Shown here in pieces: positions 21,271-36,079 of a DNA stretch of 64,000 bases. The translations under genes and the position numbers were made by a program. Every line of letters begins with the position of its first letter. Within the stretch, counting starts at the first letter, position 1. The stretch spans positions 2,108,001 to 2,172,000 of the forward strand of contig SPDT01000002.1 of assembly GCA_008477525.1 (NCBI GenBank), written 5' to 3'. The notes under the pieces were generated by a model. The model saw only the letters and a list, made by a program, of their open reading frames with translations. It searched no databases and was not told where the DNA came from. Source of the DNA: Hypomyces perniciosus. Taxonomy: Eukaryota; Ascomycota; Sordariomycetes; Hypocreales; Hypocreaceae.

Positions 21271-22664
21271 AGTAAAATACTGGCTATTGCCGTTTAGTTT
21301 TTTACCACTATTATATAAGCGCTTCCCTGCGACTACCAGCTACGCTATTTCCGACTATCTATACACGACCTATCTACGTTACACAAAGCACTAACCATAG
21401 GTTTGTTTTGGATATGGCGATTCATCCTTATCATATAGGGCTGCTTTAATTGCTTCGTATAGTTTCGGAGAATTTAGGCGCGTATGCGCCGCGATATGAT
21501 TGAAGCGCGATTTTGATGGTTAGACGTATATGAGTATAAAGGGGTAATAAACAGGCAGGGCTATAGAAGTTGTTTCATTCGTTTTGCTTTGGACATTAAA
21601 TAGGTTAGACTAAGGTTTGGTGTTTTAAGGAGTTACTGCTGGGGTCTGGCGCGTTCGGTATTCGGATTATAGTCAATTATTATGGATTTATATGCATGTA
21701 TATTAATGAATATACCCTAGGTAAATATGAATGACAATATACGCTCTCTATTCGAGAGCCTTAACCTGCAGACCTAACGAGGAAATGAATATAAAAGCCG
21801 CCTAGGAAAAGGTTGCACTAGTACAAGGACATAGCCAATCATCCATTCTGTCTTAGTTGGCGATCCGCGTATACGGGGTCTTATCGACGGCGCCCTACGT
21901 CACAATGATGCCTGCCGTCCCCAAACATCATAATCAAGACAAGGAATCTCCCTCGTTGTCTATCTCGTCACCTGTTCGACTTACCTGTTGCGTCAATCTT
22001 AAGGCTGGTTCGAGGACTGAAGATGCGATACCAGCGGAAGCTGCCAAGGATAAGCTATCGCGAGTTAGTTTTACCAGTAAAGGAATGATGCCTTTGGAGA
22101 ACGACGGGACTTGACAGAATGGGTGCGTGAAGGATGCTTGGGGAGGAAGTACGTGTTTAACGCATCTTCCTGCTCTTGAGCTGATCCTACGTATAAGTTT
22201 TCAATGACGCTGGAAATTTCCTGTGCTAGAATGGGTATAAGCTAAGAGCTTATATGTGTAAGCCGTGCAGAACATACCTGGATTCTCTATTTTGGCTGCT
22301 TCACAGAAGGAAAGGGTATTAAATCAAGGGATATAGAGGAACCTGAGAAGAGTAGAGGGATAGATAAATGTCTGGAAAAATAAAAATAAAAAAGTATTAA
22401 AAAAGGTTAAAGTATGTTTTTAGGGAGAGAAGATAAGAGAAGACAGGATATAAATAGGAATAAACGTTTCCGCCTTAATTGATGAAACAGGCCCTTAAAT
22501 TATATGTAAAACTTAAATATATGACGCTGTGTGTTATTCTATTGCTTTTAAAGAGAGTTCTAAACTTCATAGCTAATAATAAGTTTATTAGAGTGTAGAG
22601 CTTATTTACAATATACAGATAATGCTATACTAGCGATAAAAACCTAACGTCACTATTATAAAGC
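21271..22664. other. Decaying gene-poor stretch before the retrotransposon stack
   Basis: AT content rises from left to right. A frame at 21857-22114 (85 codons) has no recognisable feature. The last bases, AAAGC at 22660-22664, are the target duplication of element 1. Confidence 0.4.
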
Positions 22665-23072
22665 TGTAACGATCCGGGTTGATTCTCAAGGGATAAACCG
22701 AGGTTCGTGGGTTTATATTAACAGAGAGGTTAAAGATAAATGCTAAGTAGGGTAATATAGTCACGATTCTGTAGAATAGGCGGTTCTAGTAAATGCAATT
22801 TATTAACAACTGTCTAAATAACTATACTAAATAAGTAATAAGCCAGTTATATATATATAAAGGAAATCTATATATAATCACTAATATTTTAATAAACGTT
22901 ACTGCAATTACTGCAATGATATAATAATCGAGTAAGTAATTATACTTTTTAATATAGTAAGCGTTTAAGTAATTACTTTTAGTATAGTAATTACTTTTTA
23001 ATAATTAGTCAATATAACCAATATTCTCCTATACCCCTATAACCTAATCTTTAATATAGTTAGGTTATAATA
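22665..23072 (-). repeat. Element 1, 3' LTR (408 bp)
   Basis: Starts TGTAACGATCCGGG and ends GTTAGGTTATAATA. Strongly RIP-mutated along its length, unlike the outer end of the partner LTR at 44996-45403. Confidence 0.85.
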
Positions 23073-23799
23073 CAATATCCCCCTTTTATTAATTTTATTT
23101 TAAGACCTATTTAATCCTTTCCCCTTTTTTATATATAATATCCTTTTTCTTAACTATTTATTATATCTAATAATTTACAGCCTATTTATATTAAATCAAT
23201 TTTCTATTATTATAAATTTACAGACTTAATTAATATTAACAGTTTTAATATTATACTTTATGTTCATGATTTTTCTTATAGCCTAAAGTATTATATAAGC
23301 AATTATTCTTTAAAATATAGTAAATATATTTATATTAGTTATTTATATAATAATACAGGGGTTATATTAAACTCTTATATATTTCCTTAAAGTCTTTCTT
23401 TTAATATTATAGCTAAAACTATTTCTTAATATTAAAATATTATTTGTAAGTTATAATAATTTAATTCCGCTAAAAAGTTAATAAAAGAATTTTTATTGCT
23501 TTATTATAAAGCCCTTTATAAAGCCTAAGCGGAAATAAATAAAGCTTTAAATAATTTAAAGTATTTCTATTATTAGAAATAACAGTTATAGACTAAAAGT
23601 AAAAAGATAGTTAAGCGTAGGTTAAAATCTTTAAATAAACTAAAAGATCTAAAGCAGCAGGAATTAAAAGTTTTTTTAAAGGTTTAGGACTTTTAGTATA
23701 TTAATCGTTTTATTTTTAATACTTTATTAAACCTTTTATTAAAAGGCCTAGATTTTAATAGAATTACTATAAAGTTATTTAAAAGTATTTAAAGTATTT

Positions 23800-26700
23800 T
23801 TTACATTCTTAAAAGTTATATTTTCTTTATAGTCTTTTTATTTTATTAAATATTAATATTTATTATTTTTTATTCTTATAGCTTTAATTTTTTTAATTTT
23901 ATACTTTTCTTTAACTAAAAAAACTTTAATTAAATCTATAATTGATCTATTTTTTAATTTATTTTATAATACCTTTTTAAATAGTAAAATATAAAATATT
24001 AAATAAATTTAAATACTATTGAATAGTATAAGTTTATAAATAACTTTTAAAATAACCTTTTTAATTAAGTAAAGTTTAAACTTTTTAAAATTTAATTTAT
24101 TGCTTAATTATATTATTTTAATATATATAGTCTTTTTTCCTAGTAAATAATAATATAAGTAAACTATATTTCCCTCTTTAAAGATTAATCCCTTTAATTT
24201 ATATTTATTAATATGCTTTTTTATTCTTTTTTATATAAAGTAAAAGTATATTTATATTTCTTTATATAACTACTTTATATCTTTAAGTTTAATTTATACT
24301 TTATGAATATATAAGCCTTTCTTTAGCGTTTTATATATATCTAATATAAAGCTATAGTTAATATATATAAAGCTAAATCTAATTAACGTTAAAATATTAC
24401 TATTATAAAAGATCTATATAATTAATAGCTTTTCTATTGAATTATTTTAATTAAAGTTAATATAACTTTTTAAATAAACTGTAATAATTTAATTAATATA
24501 TTTTATTTAATTATCTATCTATAAATAATATATAGTATTAAGCTTATAATTTATACTTAACTAATTTATAAATACTCACTAAAATTTAAATATAAAGGTT
24601 AACCTTTATTTAAAAATAATTTTAATTAGAATTATATAATTAACTGCAATAAATTGCAAGAATATATAAGCTAGTATTTTTATATTTATTACTTTTTTAT
24701 ATAAAAAAAAGTAAAAGTATTTAATAAATTAATCTATAATCACTAAAATACTATTATATTTAATCTTTATTCCTAGTTTCATAAATAATAGTAGTTTAAT
24801 AATAAAGTTTAATAAAATTAACTTATATAGTTATTCTAATATTAATAAAGGTTAAAGTTTACTATATAGTTTATATTTTAAAGGTTTAATTATTTTATAA
24901 ATTATATAGTAAAAGATAATATTTTATATTACTTTTTTAAGCCTTTAAAACTTAAAATACCTTTATATTTATTTACAAGTCTTGTAAATACTTTTGTATT
25001 TATATATTAAATATTAATAAACTTTTATAACTATATTTTTCTAATGTTTATATAAAATCTAAATCCTTTTATTTTATTATTAAATTCCCTTTTTATTAAA
25101 CTCTATATCTTTTAAAAATCTATTATTATCTTAAATAATATAATACTTTTTAATGCATTAAAGTATAATATTATTATTAAATACTTTATATATAGCTTAA
25201 AATACTATTTATTTATAATATCTTTTAAAGGTTTACTCTAAAATCTGCCTAATATATTTAATTTTTCCCTAATTATAATTAGCTTATCTATTAAGCGCGT
25301 TTATTTATTTATTTTGAAATCCTTTTTAATAGATTAGAATATAATTAAATTTTAAAAGGTATTCTATATAGCAGATTTATTTTTTAAAAAGTTATTAAAC
25401 TATCGCGAAATATATAACACTTTTATAGTTAATATATACTTTAACTTTATATATTCCTTTTAATAGGTAATATTATTATTCTTTAAATGCAAAAATAATA
25501 ATAAAGAATTCTTTATTATATATTAAATAGTTTAATTCTGCGCTATATAGTGCTTTAAAGTAAACGGCAATAAAGTGTGGTTTATTATTTTATTTTTCTA
25601 GTAAAACTAAACTTTTACAGTAAAGTTAAAAATATTTATTTCTATTATTATTTTTTAAATAAATTAAATATAATAAATATAAATTCCTTTAAAATAAACT
25701 GCTTAAGTTTATTAAATATATTTTATATATTTAATATTTATAGATACTTTTAATCCTTTTTAATAAGTTTATAGAGAGTTTATCTAATACTTATATAGCC
25801 TTTAATAAATTATCGATAATAGTTAATAAGTCTTAAAAAGCTTTAAATGTCTTTAACTATTATAAATATAAGCTAATTTTATACTACTTATACTTTTAAT
25901 AAATTTATATAAATTGCTTTAAAGGTAATAATATACTTTAAAAAAGTAACTTTTATATATAAAATTTATATTTTTTTAATTCTATAAATAGTTTAATATT
26001 TTATAATATCTATAATATTTTATAAATATATACATTATATTCTTTAAAGATATCTAAGAAAATTAAAATATTATTTAAATAAATAACTATAAAAATATTA
26101 AAGTATTTTTTTAATATATTATTAATTATTTTTAAATATATTATAGGGGTATTAATAAAATTAAAAAGTATAATTAAATATTTAAATAAACTATACTTAA
26201 TTTAAAACGCGGTTATTTATTTATATCCTTCTTTAATTTAAATAAAGTTATAAATACCTTTAAAGTCTAGCGCTATAAACTACTTTTTTTTATATAGTCT
26301 ATTTTATAATTCTATAATTAATAGTAGTAGAGTTTTATCTTTAATAATAGCTTTATTAAACTATTAAGAGTCTACAATTAACTATTATTTATTTCCTTTC
26401 TTTAATATAAATATAATAAAATAGCCTACTTTTAATAAAAAGGGTTAAATATACCCTTTAGCTAATATATTATTTAAATAGTTATATAGGCTTTTAAGCT
26501 TTTTTTTTATTTAAATTATAAATCTTATAAAAGGTAATACTTATATTATCTTTAAGCTTAATTATATAATTATATTAATTATATTTTAATAGCTTTATAT
26601 TAAATATTTCTTTAAACAGCTTATTATATTTCCAGTATTCTTTAAAGATATTTTATAATCATTTTAATAATACTATTATTTTAAAGCTTTTTATTTTAAG

Positions 26701-28972
26701 TATTTTATTAATATTATTAAATACTTTTTATAAAAAAGTAGTTATTCTTTAGATTTATTTATTTTTCCCTTTACTTTATTTAAGTTTTATTTTTAAGTAG
26801 ATTATTTCTATAATTAAATTAAAAGTAACTTTTTTAATTCCTTTTTTTAATATACTTAAAGGTTTTATATAAAATTTCTGCCCTACAGCTAAAACCTTTT
26901 TAATAGTTTTAATTACTAAAAGAGCTTTATTATTACATTAATAAAATTAATTGTTCTTTTAATTAATATTAAAGTTATTGTATTTTAATTAAAAATAATT
27001 AAAAATAATATTATATTTATTAATATTTATTATATTATAAAAAGCTACTCTTTTATATTTAGCAATTTTAAATTTAAAATAATTAATCTTTTATTTAACC
27101 TATTTATAATTATATATAAAGGCTCCTCTTTTTGTTTAATAAAGTTAATATAATTTAGTTTTTTCTTTTTAAAGTAACTATAAATAATTTACAGTTATAA
27201 ATATAATAAAATTACTTATTACTTTACTATCTATTAATATATATAATTAATATCCTTTAACTATTATCTTTAATTTAAAATATAGTAAATCTTTATTATT
27301 ACTTTTATTATTTAATATTTTAACAAATATAATTTATTAATTATTACTTTATAGCCCTTTTATAAGTAATATTAATTATTTCCTAATTTTTTTCTTTTTA
27401 TATAGATTTTACAGTTAATTAAGGTTTTTTAAAGTAAATACTACCTTTTTTTATTATAAGCAGTCTTTTTATAGGTAATAAAGTTAAATTAATTTTAATA
27501 TAACTTTTTTATAATTTAATTAATCTCTTTGTCTTTTAAAATAGGTTTATACACTATATATTTCTATATTTATTATATTTAAAGTTTTTCCTATAAATAA
27601 ATAATATATTTATACTTTTAATAGTATATATAATCCAGTAATAAATATAAAGTATTATTAACTTATTATAAATATTAATCTTATAATTTATTTTACTTAT
27701 ATATAATATACTCTAAACTATTATACCTTAAATAGTATTATTAATTATATTTAAACCTTTTATTATAGCGGAAATATTATTTTATTAATCTTTTTTAATA
27801 GGAAATATAATATCTTTTAAATTTATATCCTTTAAGTCTTTATAGCTAATAATATTCCTTTAAAGTTTTAATATTTAGTTTAATAATAATAATTTTAAAG
27901 TTTTAATATTATATAATTATAATCTATTCTTTAAAAGTATTATAATCCTATCTTTATTCTATAAAATAAAATAAGATTTTAATTAATAATATATTATACT
28001 TTACTTTTTTTCAAAAATATACTAGATATTTATATATAATATAAATAACTTAGGATATAATATAATACTTTTTATAAATAGGGTTATTTATAGTATAGTC
28101 TTTTTATATATAAAAATATATAGTTTTTATTTATATAGCTAAAGCAGCTAAAATAGCTTTAACAGTTATTTTATTATTAACTTTATTTTATATATAAAGT
28201 TATTTAGATAGGTATAAATTTAATTTATTTTATTATTTACCTATAGCGACTCTTTTAATTAAATTTAAGTAATATTTATTTAATTTACCTTTAAAGTTAC
28301 TGTTTATAAATAATATATTTTCTAATTTTAAAGGTATAATACTATATAATAATAGTTTATATTATAAAAGGTTATTTTTATTTTTATTATTAAAGTTATT
28401 ACTACTATTTTATCCTTTATTACTTACAGTAATTTAATTAAAATATTAATAGTTAATTATAGCAACTATTTATATATTTAAAATATTATTATCTTTATTT
28501 AACTTTATATAATTAAAGTTTAAGTTTTAATTTATCAAACTTTTTAAATATAGTAAATATTTATTTACTTTATTTTCTTTAAAAATGCCTTTAAAAGTTA
28601 AAGATGTAAATTTTAATAAATATCCCTTTTAGTTTATTATAAATATCTTTCTAGATAATTTTAAGTATTATCTACTTTTATCTTTACTAGATTTATAAAT
28701 AAAGCAGCTATTATTATAATATATAGTTTAGCTACATAATATATAATTAATAGCTTTTAAAACTATATTAACCTTTTATCCAGATTTTAGTATAGGCTTT
28801 TAAAGTTTATTAATTCTTAGCTTTTATAAAGCTTTATAGTCCTTTAAGAAATATCCTAGCTTATTATAATTATAATAAATAACCTTTACCTTTCCCTTTT
28901 AAATAGTATCTAGATCCATTTAACTAAATCTTTTATTATTAAAGCTAGCGATATATTCTTATTAATTCTTGC
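23800..28972 (-). pseudogene. Element 1 pol remnant
   Basis: Minus-strand Ty3/gypsy polyprotein with dozens of stops. The reverse transcriptase stretch around 26131-26290 reads, between stops, like LDFKGIYNFI and YLIILFNFINTPIIY, matching element 3 codon by codon with extra G-to-A and C-to-T changes. The zinc-knuckle region is near 28860. The frame runs to 28972, where element 2 is inserted; gag continues after 43896. Confidence 0.8.
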
Positions 28973-29251
28973 TGTTATAACCTAACTATATTAAAGACCA
29001 GGTTATAGGGGTATAGGAGAATATCGGTTACGCTAACCAATTATTAACAAGTAATTACTGCGCTAAAAGTAATTACTTAAATGTTTACTATATAAAAAAG
29101 TATAATTATTTACTTAATTATTATACTATTACAGTAATCGCAGCAATATTTATCAAAATATTAATAATTATATATAGATTTCCTTTATCTATATATAACT
29201 AGTTTATTATTTATTTAATATAGTTACTTAAACAGTTATTCATAATTATAT
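28973..29251 (+). repeat. Element 2, 5' LTR, first part
   Basis: Starts TGTTATAACCTAAC. It breaks at TATAT (29247-29251), which is duplicated at 35856-35860 beyond element A; the LTR continues to 35988. Confidence 0.88.
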
Positions 29252-29413
29252 TATCACGGTACATGGAACAGCGGGTTAAGGTGATATCTTTATTGTGCCT
29301 TGAACAAGGCAAGAAGCTATAAGAATGTGGTTTGAAGGTGTAGGACCAAGTCATCACGTAAGGACGCACGTGATACTGATGAGTCATCAGAGGGCAGGTT
29401 TAGTGCCATAACA
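29252..29413 (-). repeat. Element A, 3' LTR (162 bp)
   Basis: Carries CACGTGATACTGATGAGTCATCA and ends GTGCCATAACA. It is less mutated than the partner LTR at 35694-35855, where several C and G positions read T and A. Confidence 0.9.
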
Positions 29414-29899
29414 GTACCCCCCCCTTTTCAAACTCTATTTGCCCCTAAATGGCTATTCTAAGACTATATATATTCCAATCCTCCTATTATATCAATTCCG
29501 TTATAAACGGCTGCTGTATCGCGGGTCCAGCTAGTTGGTTATCTTCCTCTTCTTAACCCAGGCAGGCAGGCCAGGCTTATCAGGGTTTTTCATATAGTAT
29601 TCTAAAAGGGCAGCGTCTTATCCTTTTAGATTTTTTGCAGGTTGCCAGCTTAGTGCGTAGTGTTTCTAGGCTATATGATAGTGTAGGCTATCCTTATTAT
29701 GGCAGTCGAGGATCTTATTGAATTCCCACTTTTCCACCACTTCGTTTATCTCGTTATCTCTTTCAAAGACTTATCCCCGCGTATTTTTATTCTCTCGCTT
29801 ATTAATAGTGTCTTATCCCAGCAAATATATCTATTAGCCTACTTTATTAACTGCCAGTAATTTAAAGAGAGAGTTATAGAATATAGGGAAAATGCGGAT

Positions 29900-32800
29900 A
29901 TAGTTAGGGAGTTTAAGTCAGTAAGCTTAAAGGTATATATTAAGGATTTTATATAGGCCTACCTATTTATTATCTCCCTTTTTTATTAGGCAGTTTATTT
30001 TAAGGTATTTAGTCTTTAACTATACCTTTTCGCCAACTGTAAATTAGTATAAGTCCTCCCTTAATATATTGGCCGCGGCCTTATATCGGGCGATCAATTA
30101 TACTGTAAAGGCTTTCAGTTAATCTAGGATTTATTGGAAACGCTTGGCTATAGTATTTGCTTTATAAAAACTCCTCTTTTAGGCAATAAATAGGTTTAGC
30201 GGGCAGGGGTTTAAAGGCTTAACTTTTAGGCGCAGGTAAAAACTATAATTTGCAAAGAATAGCGAGGTTCCTATTATCTTAAATATTTAATTATTCTAGG
30301 CAAACTCTGCAAATAGTAATTAATCTATTTAATTATTCTAGTAAAAACTTATAAACTGCTTAAAATACTACTTTACCTTTATATTTAGCTATTTAATCTA
30401 GCTATTAATTTTTAAATAATAGGCTAAGGAATATTTAAAGTAAATTCCAATTTATTAAAATAGCTATTTCTAGAATTTAAATATAAACTAGGTACCCTGG
30501 TCTAATATAATTATTTCTAAGGCTTTATATAAGGTATAGATATATAAAATAAAGGCATTAGCAAATTCTTTGGCATTAAATATATAAGTAGCGATAAAGT
30601 AGTATATTTTTATTAAACAGTATACTACTATAAAGATATTCTTATAGACTAAGCTTTACTAGTTATAGTTAGGCAGTAATATAATATAGTTTATTAAAAT
30701 ATTACTTTAGGCCTAGAATAATACCAGTAATAGTTTTAAGAATCTTAAGGGAGCAGACTTACTTAACTTTATTTAAAAGTATAAATTATAACCTTTAATA
30801 AAAGTATTAATATTAGCTGATCTTTATAGCTATTAGTATATACAGTTAAGGAGGTTTAGCGTTTTTACTTATCCTAGGTATCCCCCTAGCCTAGAAAAGT
30901 ATATTTAGTATATAACTTATATCTTTACTTTATTTATTAATAGGAGGAAAAGTTATTTTTAGTAATATATTTAATTACCGCAGATTTAAAAGTCTTATAT
31001 TACTGCCTTTAAATTACCTTAAATACTTTTAGGCTATTATTAAATAGCCAGGTTTTAGAGTGCCTATATTATAATACTCGCTATATTTAATATTTTATAG
31101 GCTTTATCGATTATTCTATTAATCGATATCTCTAAGTCTAGGATTAAAGTACTGGTGATTATAGTAAATAGGTTTTTATTATTTATACCTTTTATAATAT
31201 TAATATAAGTATAGGGGTTAAAGCAGCTTTTTAAAAGTAAAGTTCTCTTTCTTTCTTTTAATTAGCTATTATTTTAGTTTAACTTTACTAGGATATTTTA
31301 AAATCTCCTATTTAATATATTAAGCCTTACTGCTTTTAACCTAGGCCAATAAATAATCTAGAAATTATACTAGGATAAAAATTTAAACTAGCAGACTTAT
31401 CTTTAATTTAATGCTTTAATAGTCATAAAATATTCTAAATTTTTATAGTCTATAATAATCTTAAATTCATTTTCTATACTTTAAAGCTTAAAGCGCTATT
31501 CTTTTAATAATTTAATAATAGTTAGAAATTTTTTATTATAAATTTTATAATTACATTTAGCAGGTAAATACTTTAATAAAAAGTATACTATTAATTGCAA
31601 ACTACTATCTTTATTATATTAAAAGAGAATACTACTAAATACCTAGTTTAAGGTATCTATTTCTAGGACTATCTTTTTATTATAGTTAAAAAAGGTAAAG
31701 ATTAAAGCAGTTATAAACTAGGTTTTAAAACAGTTAAATGCAGCAGTATAAAGTTTTATTTAATTCTATAGTATATCTTTTCTTAAAAAGCTGTTTAAGG
31801 GTTTATAGATATTAAAGAAGTCTTTAATAAACTGCTAATAGAAATTCGCAAAGCCTAAAAAGTATTAAAGTTCGCGGAGGTTTAAGGGTCTCTTTTAATT
31901 TATAATTGCAGCCACTTTTTTAAAGTTTATTTTAATGCTATTGCTTATAATAATTAAACTAAAGTACTTTATTTTTATTGTCTTAAATTTGCATTTTTTA
32001 ATATTAACTTAAAAACCTATATCGATTAATCTATCTATAACTTTTTATATATATTATCAGTATTCCTTTTATATAGCTAAATAAACTAAGATATTATTAA
32101 GGTAGGCTATATAAATCTTATTAAGTAAATTATATAAAGTATAGTTAATATAGTGTTAAAAAAAGGCTAAGGTATTATAAAGACTAAAGGGTATAATAAA
32201 GGTTTCAAATAGCCTAAACTAAGTTATAAAAGCTATCTTTTATTTATATCCCTTTACGATTCTAAATTTATTAAAGGCGGCTATTATATCTAGCTTAATA
32301 TAAAATCTAATATTATATAAAGCATTTAATATCTCCTAGATTAGCGGCAATAGGTAGCGATTCTTTATAGTAATATTATTAAAGCCTTAGTAATCCTAAT
32401 AAATACAGACGCCTCCTTTAAGTTTTATAGCAAAAAGCAGGGGGGCAGTATATCTTACTTTAAATTCCTTAATAAATCCTTTAGCTAGGTTCTTGTCTAG
32501 CTATTTTCTTATAACCCAAAGTTTATTTAGTAATATTAACCAGTTTTTTTAATATAGTAGTTCTTTCCTTAATAGAAGCTCGATTTTATAGTCTTATAAT
32601 CTCCTAAAGGGAAGCTTATTTACTAGTTATAAAAAGAAGCCAATAATTTTATTTTATAGCCAGTTAGGAAATTTCTTTTAAATATTACTTTCTATTAATT
32701 CTAGCTTTATTTCTATAAACTTATCAATATTAGACTTTAATATCCTTTAAAGGTGCTCTCTGCTATAGCAGTATGTAAAGAAATTATAAAAAGCTGTAGG

Positions 32801-35400
32801 GAATAATACTTATACTGCTGCAAAACTGCCTTATCTTTATAATACACTTGCAAAAGTATCCTTATTAAGCTCTAGTAATTAATACACTTTATATTCCCAT
32901 TTTTATATATTTTCTGCCAAGTCTGCCTAGGTTAGTTTTATATATTAAGCAGATAGGTCTTTATAGAACTAGATAAACAATATCGCGGCAGATATTTAAA
33001 TATCTGTTAAGTTAGGTTACTTATATAGCGCTACTACTATAGGCTTATTAAGTATTAGTATACTTAGCTTAAAGAGTTATATTAGGTTATATTAGTGTAA
33101 ATATTAAGAGCTATTAGTTATAGGCATTATTAAAACTAGTGTTAAAGGCTTATTTAATATTATCTATACTTTAATCTCTAGTCCCTTATAGTTATTAAGT
33201 TAATAAATGCAGTAATGATTTTGCCTTAATATTAGTATAAGGTTAATATATAGGTCCCTTTTTCCCTATTAAAGCGTTATTTCTTTTAGTATACTTTTAA
33301 TATAGGCTTAAAACTTAACTTTTTTTTTAACCTTTTTTTTTATCCTCTTTAATATATTATTTTATTTCTTACTAATAGTATAAAGTATTAACTTTAAGGG
33401 TTTACCTAGGATATTAATATTATATAGAATAATTATTAAGCTAAGAATTATTAGTGTAGTGCAGGTCCAAAGGCAACAATTTATTAAATAATATTGTAAA
33501 TTAAAGGTAACTGTTAATATAGGCTAGTCGATATTAAGATTATATCGCTATAACTACAGTATTCTAAAGATAAAAGGGTTTTAATCTAAAAGATTAATAA
33601 TAAAAAATATATACAGCTCTCTATATTCCCCTATTCCTATATCTAAGATTATATAGTTAATAAACTATACTGCTGCTTTACTATTAGCTAAAATAAGGCT
33701 CCTTAATCTAGGCAATTATATTATTAGGATTTAAGACTTTCAGAGAAAATGCTAATTTATAAAGCCTTATATTAAGCAGCTACTATTAATAAAGGTTAAT
33801 ATAGTTACTAGTAAATATATAAAGAATAATATAATATAAATAAATAGTAATTTACTATTTATAGTATTTAAAATTAACAGTCTATTATTAATAATAATCT
33901 ATTATATTTATAAAGGTATTAGGTTTATAGGCCATTTTAATATTCTATTACACTTCTTAATGCAATATTATTAAAAAGCTACTCTTTTCCCTGCCTTCCT
34001 ATATTAAGAGTTATATCTTTATAGGCAAATATATCGCTAAAGGTGACTAATCTTTTAATAAAGCTGGTCTTATTAATATAGCGTAGGAATAGGTTCCTAT
34101 AGTATAACGGGTTATTTCTTTAAGTTAAAAAGTGCTGGTATTGCGGGAACTAGGGAATAGGAATTTATAGTGCCGGCAAACCTTTTCCCTAGCTTAGGAT
34201 ATATACCCTGCCTTAAAGCGCTGTAGTACTATTACTTTAATATATTCTATATCCTGGGAAGCCGCCACTATATCCCTATAGGGTTTAAAGTCTTATAGTA
34301 TCAGCTTTCTGCTTTTCTATATAGTTACTGACTGTATATTGGCCGCTATAGTAATAGTATAGGTTATAGAGTTATTGGTATTTTTTGCGTTGCAAGGCAA
34401 GGGATATAGTATTTAACTATATAAAATCGCCTATATCTTTTTACTTTAAAAGGTTTAATTTATTTTAAGGCAAGGCTTATTAAAGAGTATAGTTACTGTT
34501 TAGCTTTTTAAATTTACAGTCGCCTTTAAGTTTAATATAATAGGCCTACTCTTTAAAGTCATTATAAACTTTCTAACTAAAAGTTCTCTAAATAAACTAA
34601 TTATCCTTACTTATAGGCTTATTACTTCTATTAATAAAGGCAGCAGCTATCTCTTTAGATACTTTAAGGTAAAGGGTATTAACCTTTTAAGTATTAGTTT
34701 TACTAGCTTAAACTGTTAATTTATAAAACTTAGTAATAAAGTTCTAGAACAGTTTATTTACTATATAATAGGTATTGAACTTTTAGGCAATAGATTGCAA
34801 AAGGTTAAAAGTTTTATACTATAAGTCCAGGAATTTAATAAAAGTTTTACTACTTCCTTATTTTTATATTATATAGTTATCCTTTTTTATTATAATATAA
34901 TTAAATGCCTTTTATATTAAGTTATAGGTATTATTATTTAATTGGCTGCTAATATAAAGGATATGTTTATAGGGGGTATTAAAGTATTTAGTATTAATTA
35001 TAACGTTATATAGTATAGTAGAATGCTAATTTATATACTTTTACTAACAGGTTTTTACATTTTTATCTTTAGCGTTAAATTTATCTTTAAAGTTATTAGT
35101 TTAACGCTTTAAAATATTATTAATTTTAGCTTTAATAAACTTATTAATTATATTACTTTAACTTTAAACCTTATATTAAGTAAACTTTAGGTTTTCGATA
35201 ATAGCAGTATTTTTAAACTCCTTTTATTCTAAGGCTATATTAAAATTATACTTTTAGTTTTAAAAGTAATTAAAGATAATATTAAAAAACTGCTTAAATT
35301 CTAGTACTTAAAGCTATAAAGTTAAGTTATAATTGTTATTATAAGCTTTTAAAATAATATAAATGTAAGGCTAGTTGCAGAAGTAATTAGCAAGCCTTAC
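29900..35400 (-). pseudogene. Element A gag-pol remnant
   Basis: On the minus strand, gag would lie at the right (about 33900-35400), then protease and reverse transcriptase (about 32500-31900), RNase H near 31400-31600 and integrase near 31100-30400. The integrase stretch reads KNIFIVVYCLIKIYYFIATY and FANAFILYIY, like the catalytic core of Ty3/gypsy integrases with the first Asp replaced. Stops are TAA, TAG and TGA at expected Gln, Arg and Trp sites. The limits are approximate because no continuous frame remains. Confidence 0.75.
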
Positions 35401-35693
35401 TTTCTAACCAAGGTCCCTTTCTATACCTTTTATTCTTACTTTAATATTTTTAGGTTAAATGCAGGCTAAGGAATCAAGTATAGGCTAGGGAGTTAGGCTA
35501 AGGTGTATTCTTTACTGCAAAGATATAGGCTTTTAGGCTTAAAGTCTCGCTATAGTTAGGGATTAGTGAATTTCCTGTAAGACGTAGGGCTCTTTATAGT
35601 ATCGCGACTAGGCCATCAGCGACTTCATTAATTCTTCTCAGGCAGGGTTAAGGGCTAGGGGTAATGGCGCAGTCGTTATAGGAAGGCACAAAC

Positions 35694-35855
35694 TATCACG
35701 GCACACGGAATAGCAGGTTAAGGTAATATCTTTATTGTGCCTTAAATAAGGCAAGAAGCTATAAGAATATAGTTTAAAAGTATAGGACCAAGTCATTACG
35801 TGAGGACGCACGTGATGCTGATAAGTCATTAAAGGGCAGGTTTAGTGCCGTAATA
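35694..35855 (-). repeat. Element A, 5' LTR (162 bp)
   Basis: Starts TATCACGGCACACGG, ends GTGCCGTAATA, and is followed by the target duplication TATAT (35856-35860). The GGAAGGCACAAAC just left of it is where the primer-binding site would be, on the minus strand. Confidence 0.9.
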
Positions 35856-35860
35856 TATAT

Positions 35861-35988
35861 TTACTAAAACTGCCTATTTTATAAAATTATAATTATATTA
35901 CCCTATTGAATATTTATTTTTAACTTTTTTATTAATATAAACCTGTAAACCTTAATTTATCTTTTAAAAATTAACCTACATTCTTATA
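35861..35988 (+). repeat. Element 2, 5' LTR, second part
   Basis: Continues the LTR broken at 29251: TTACTAAAACTGCC to AACCTACATTCTTATA. Together with 28973-29251 it restores the 407-408 bp length of its partner. Confidence 0.88.
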
Positions 35989-36079
35989 TATTAATAACTT
36001 TTATTTAAAAGGCTATTAAGAATTTTAAATAATATTGTAAATATATCCACTATAGTATCCTCTTTTAATAACCTTAATA

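Larger units (their letters stand above)
29252..35855 (-). mobile_element. Element A: complete Ty3/gypsy retrotransposon with 162-bp LTRs, nested in the 5' LTR of element 2
   Basis: LTRs of exactly 162 bp lie at 29252-29413 and 35694-35855 (TATCACGG ... GTGCCATAACA / GTGCCGTAATA). The 5-bp duplication TATAT flanks the element. Next to the left LTR is a C-run, 29415-29426, which is a polypurine tract on the minus strand, so coding is minus and the left LTR is the 3' one. Total length is 6604 bp. Pol motifs read on the minus strand: KLDIIAAFNKFRI near 32278, LFETFIIPFSLYN near 32170, YLNNILVYL near 32100 (from YxDD) and an integrase stretch near 30540-30680. It is RIP-mutated but less than elements 1 and 2. 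Confidence 0.93.

Noticed and set aside
22665..22720. CRISPR-like recurrence of the same block at many places
   Set aside because: The recurring units are 385-408 bp LTRs with target duplications, far apart and in both orientations, not short repeats with spacers.
35638..35829. Open frame on the minus strand across the LTR of element A
   Set aside because: It lies over the LTR and primer-binding region and is a chance frame; its composition is set by the repeat.
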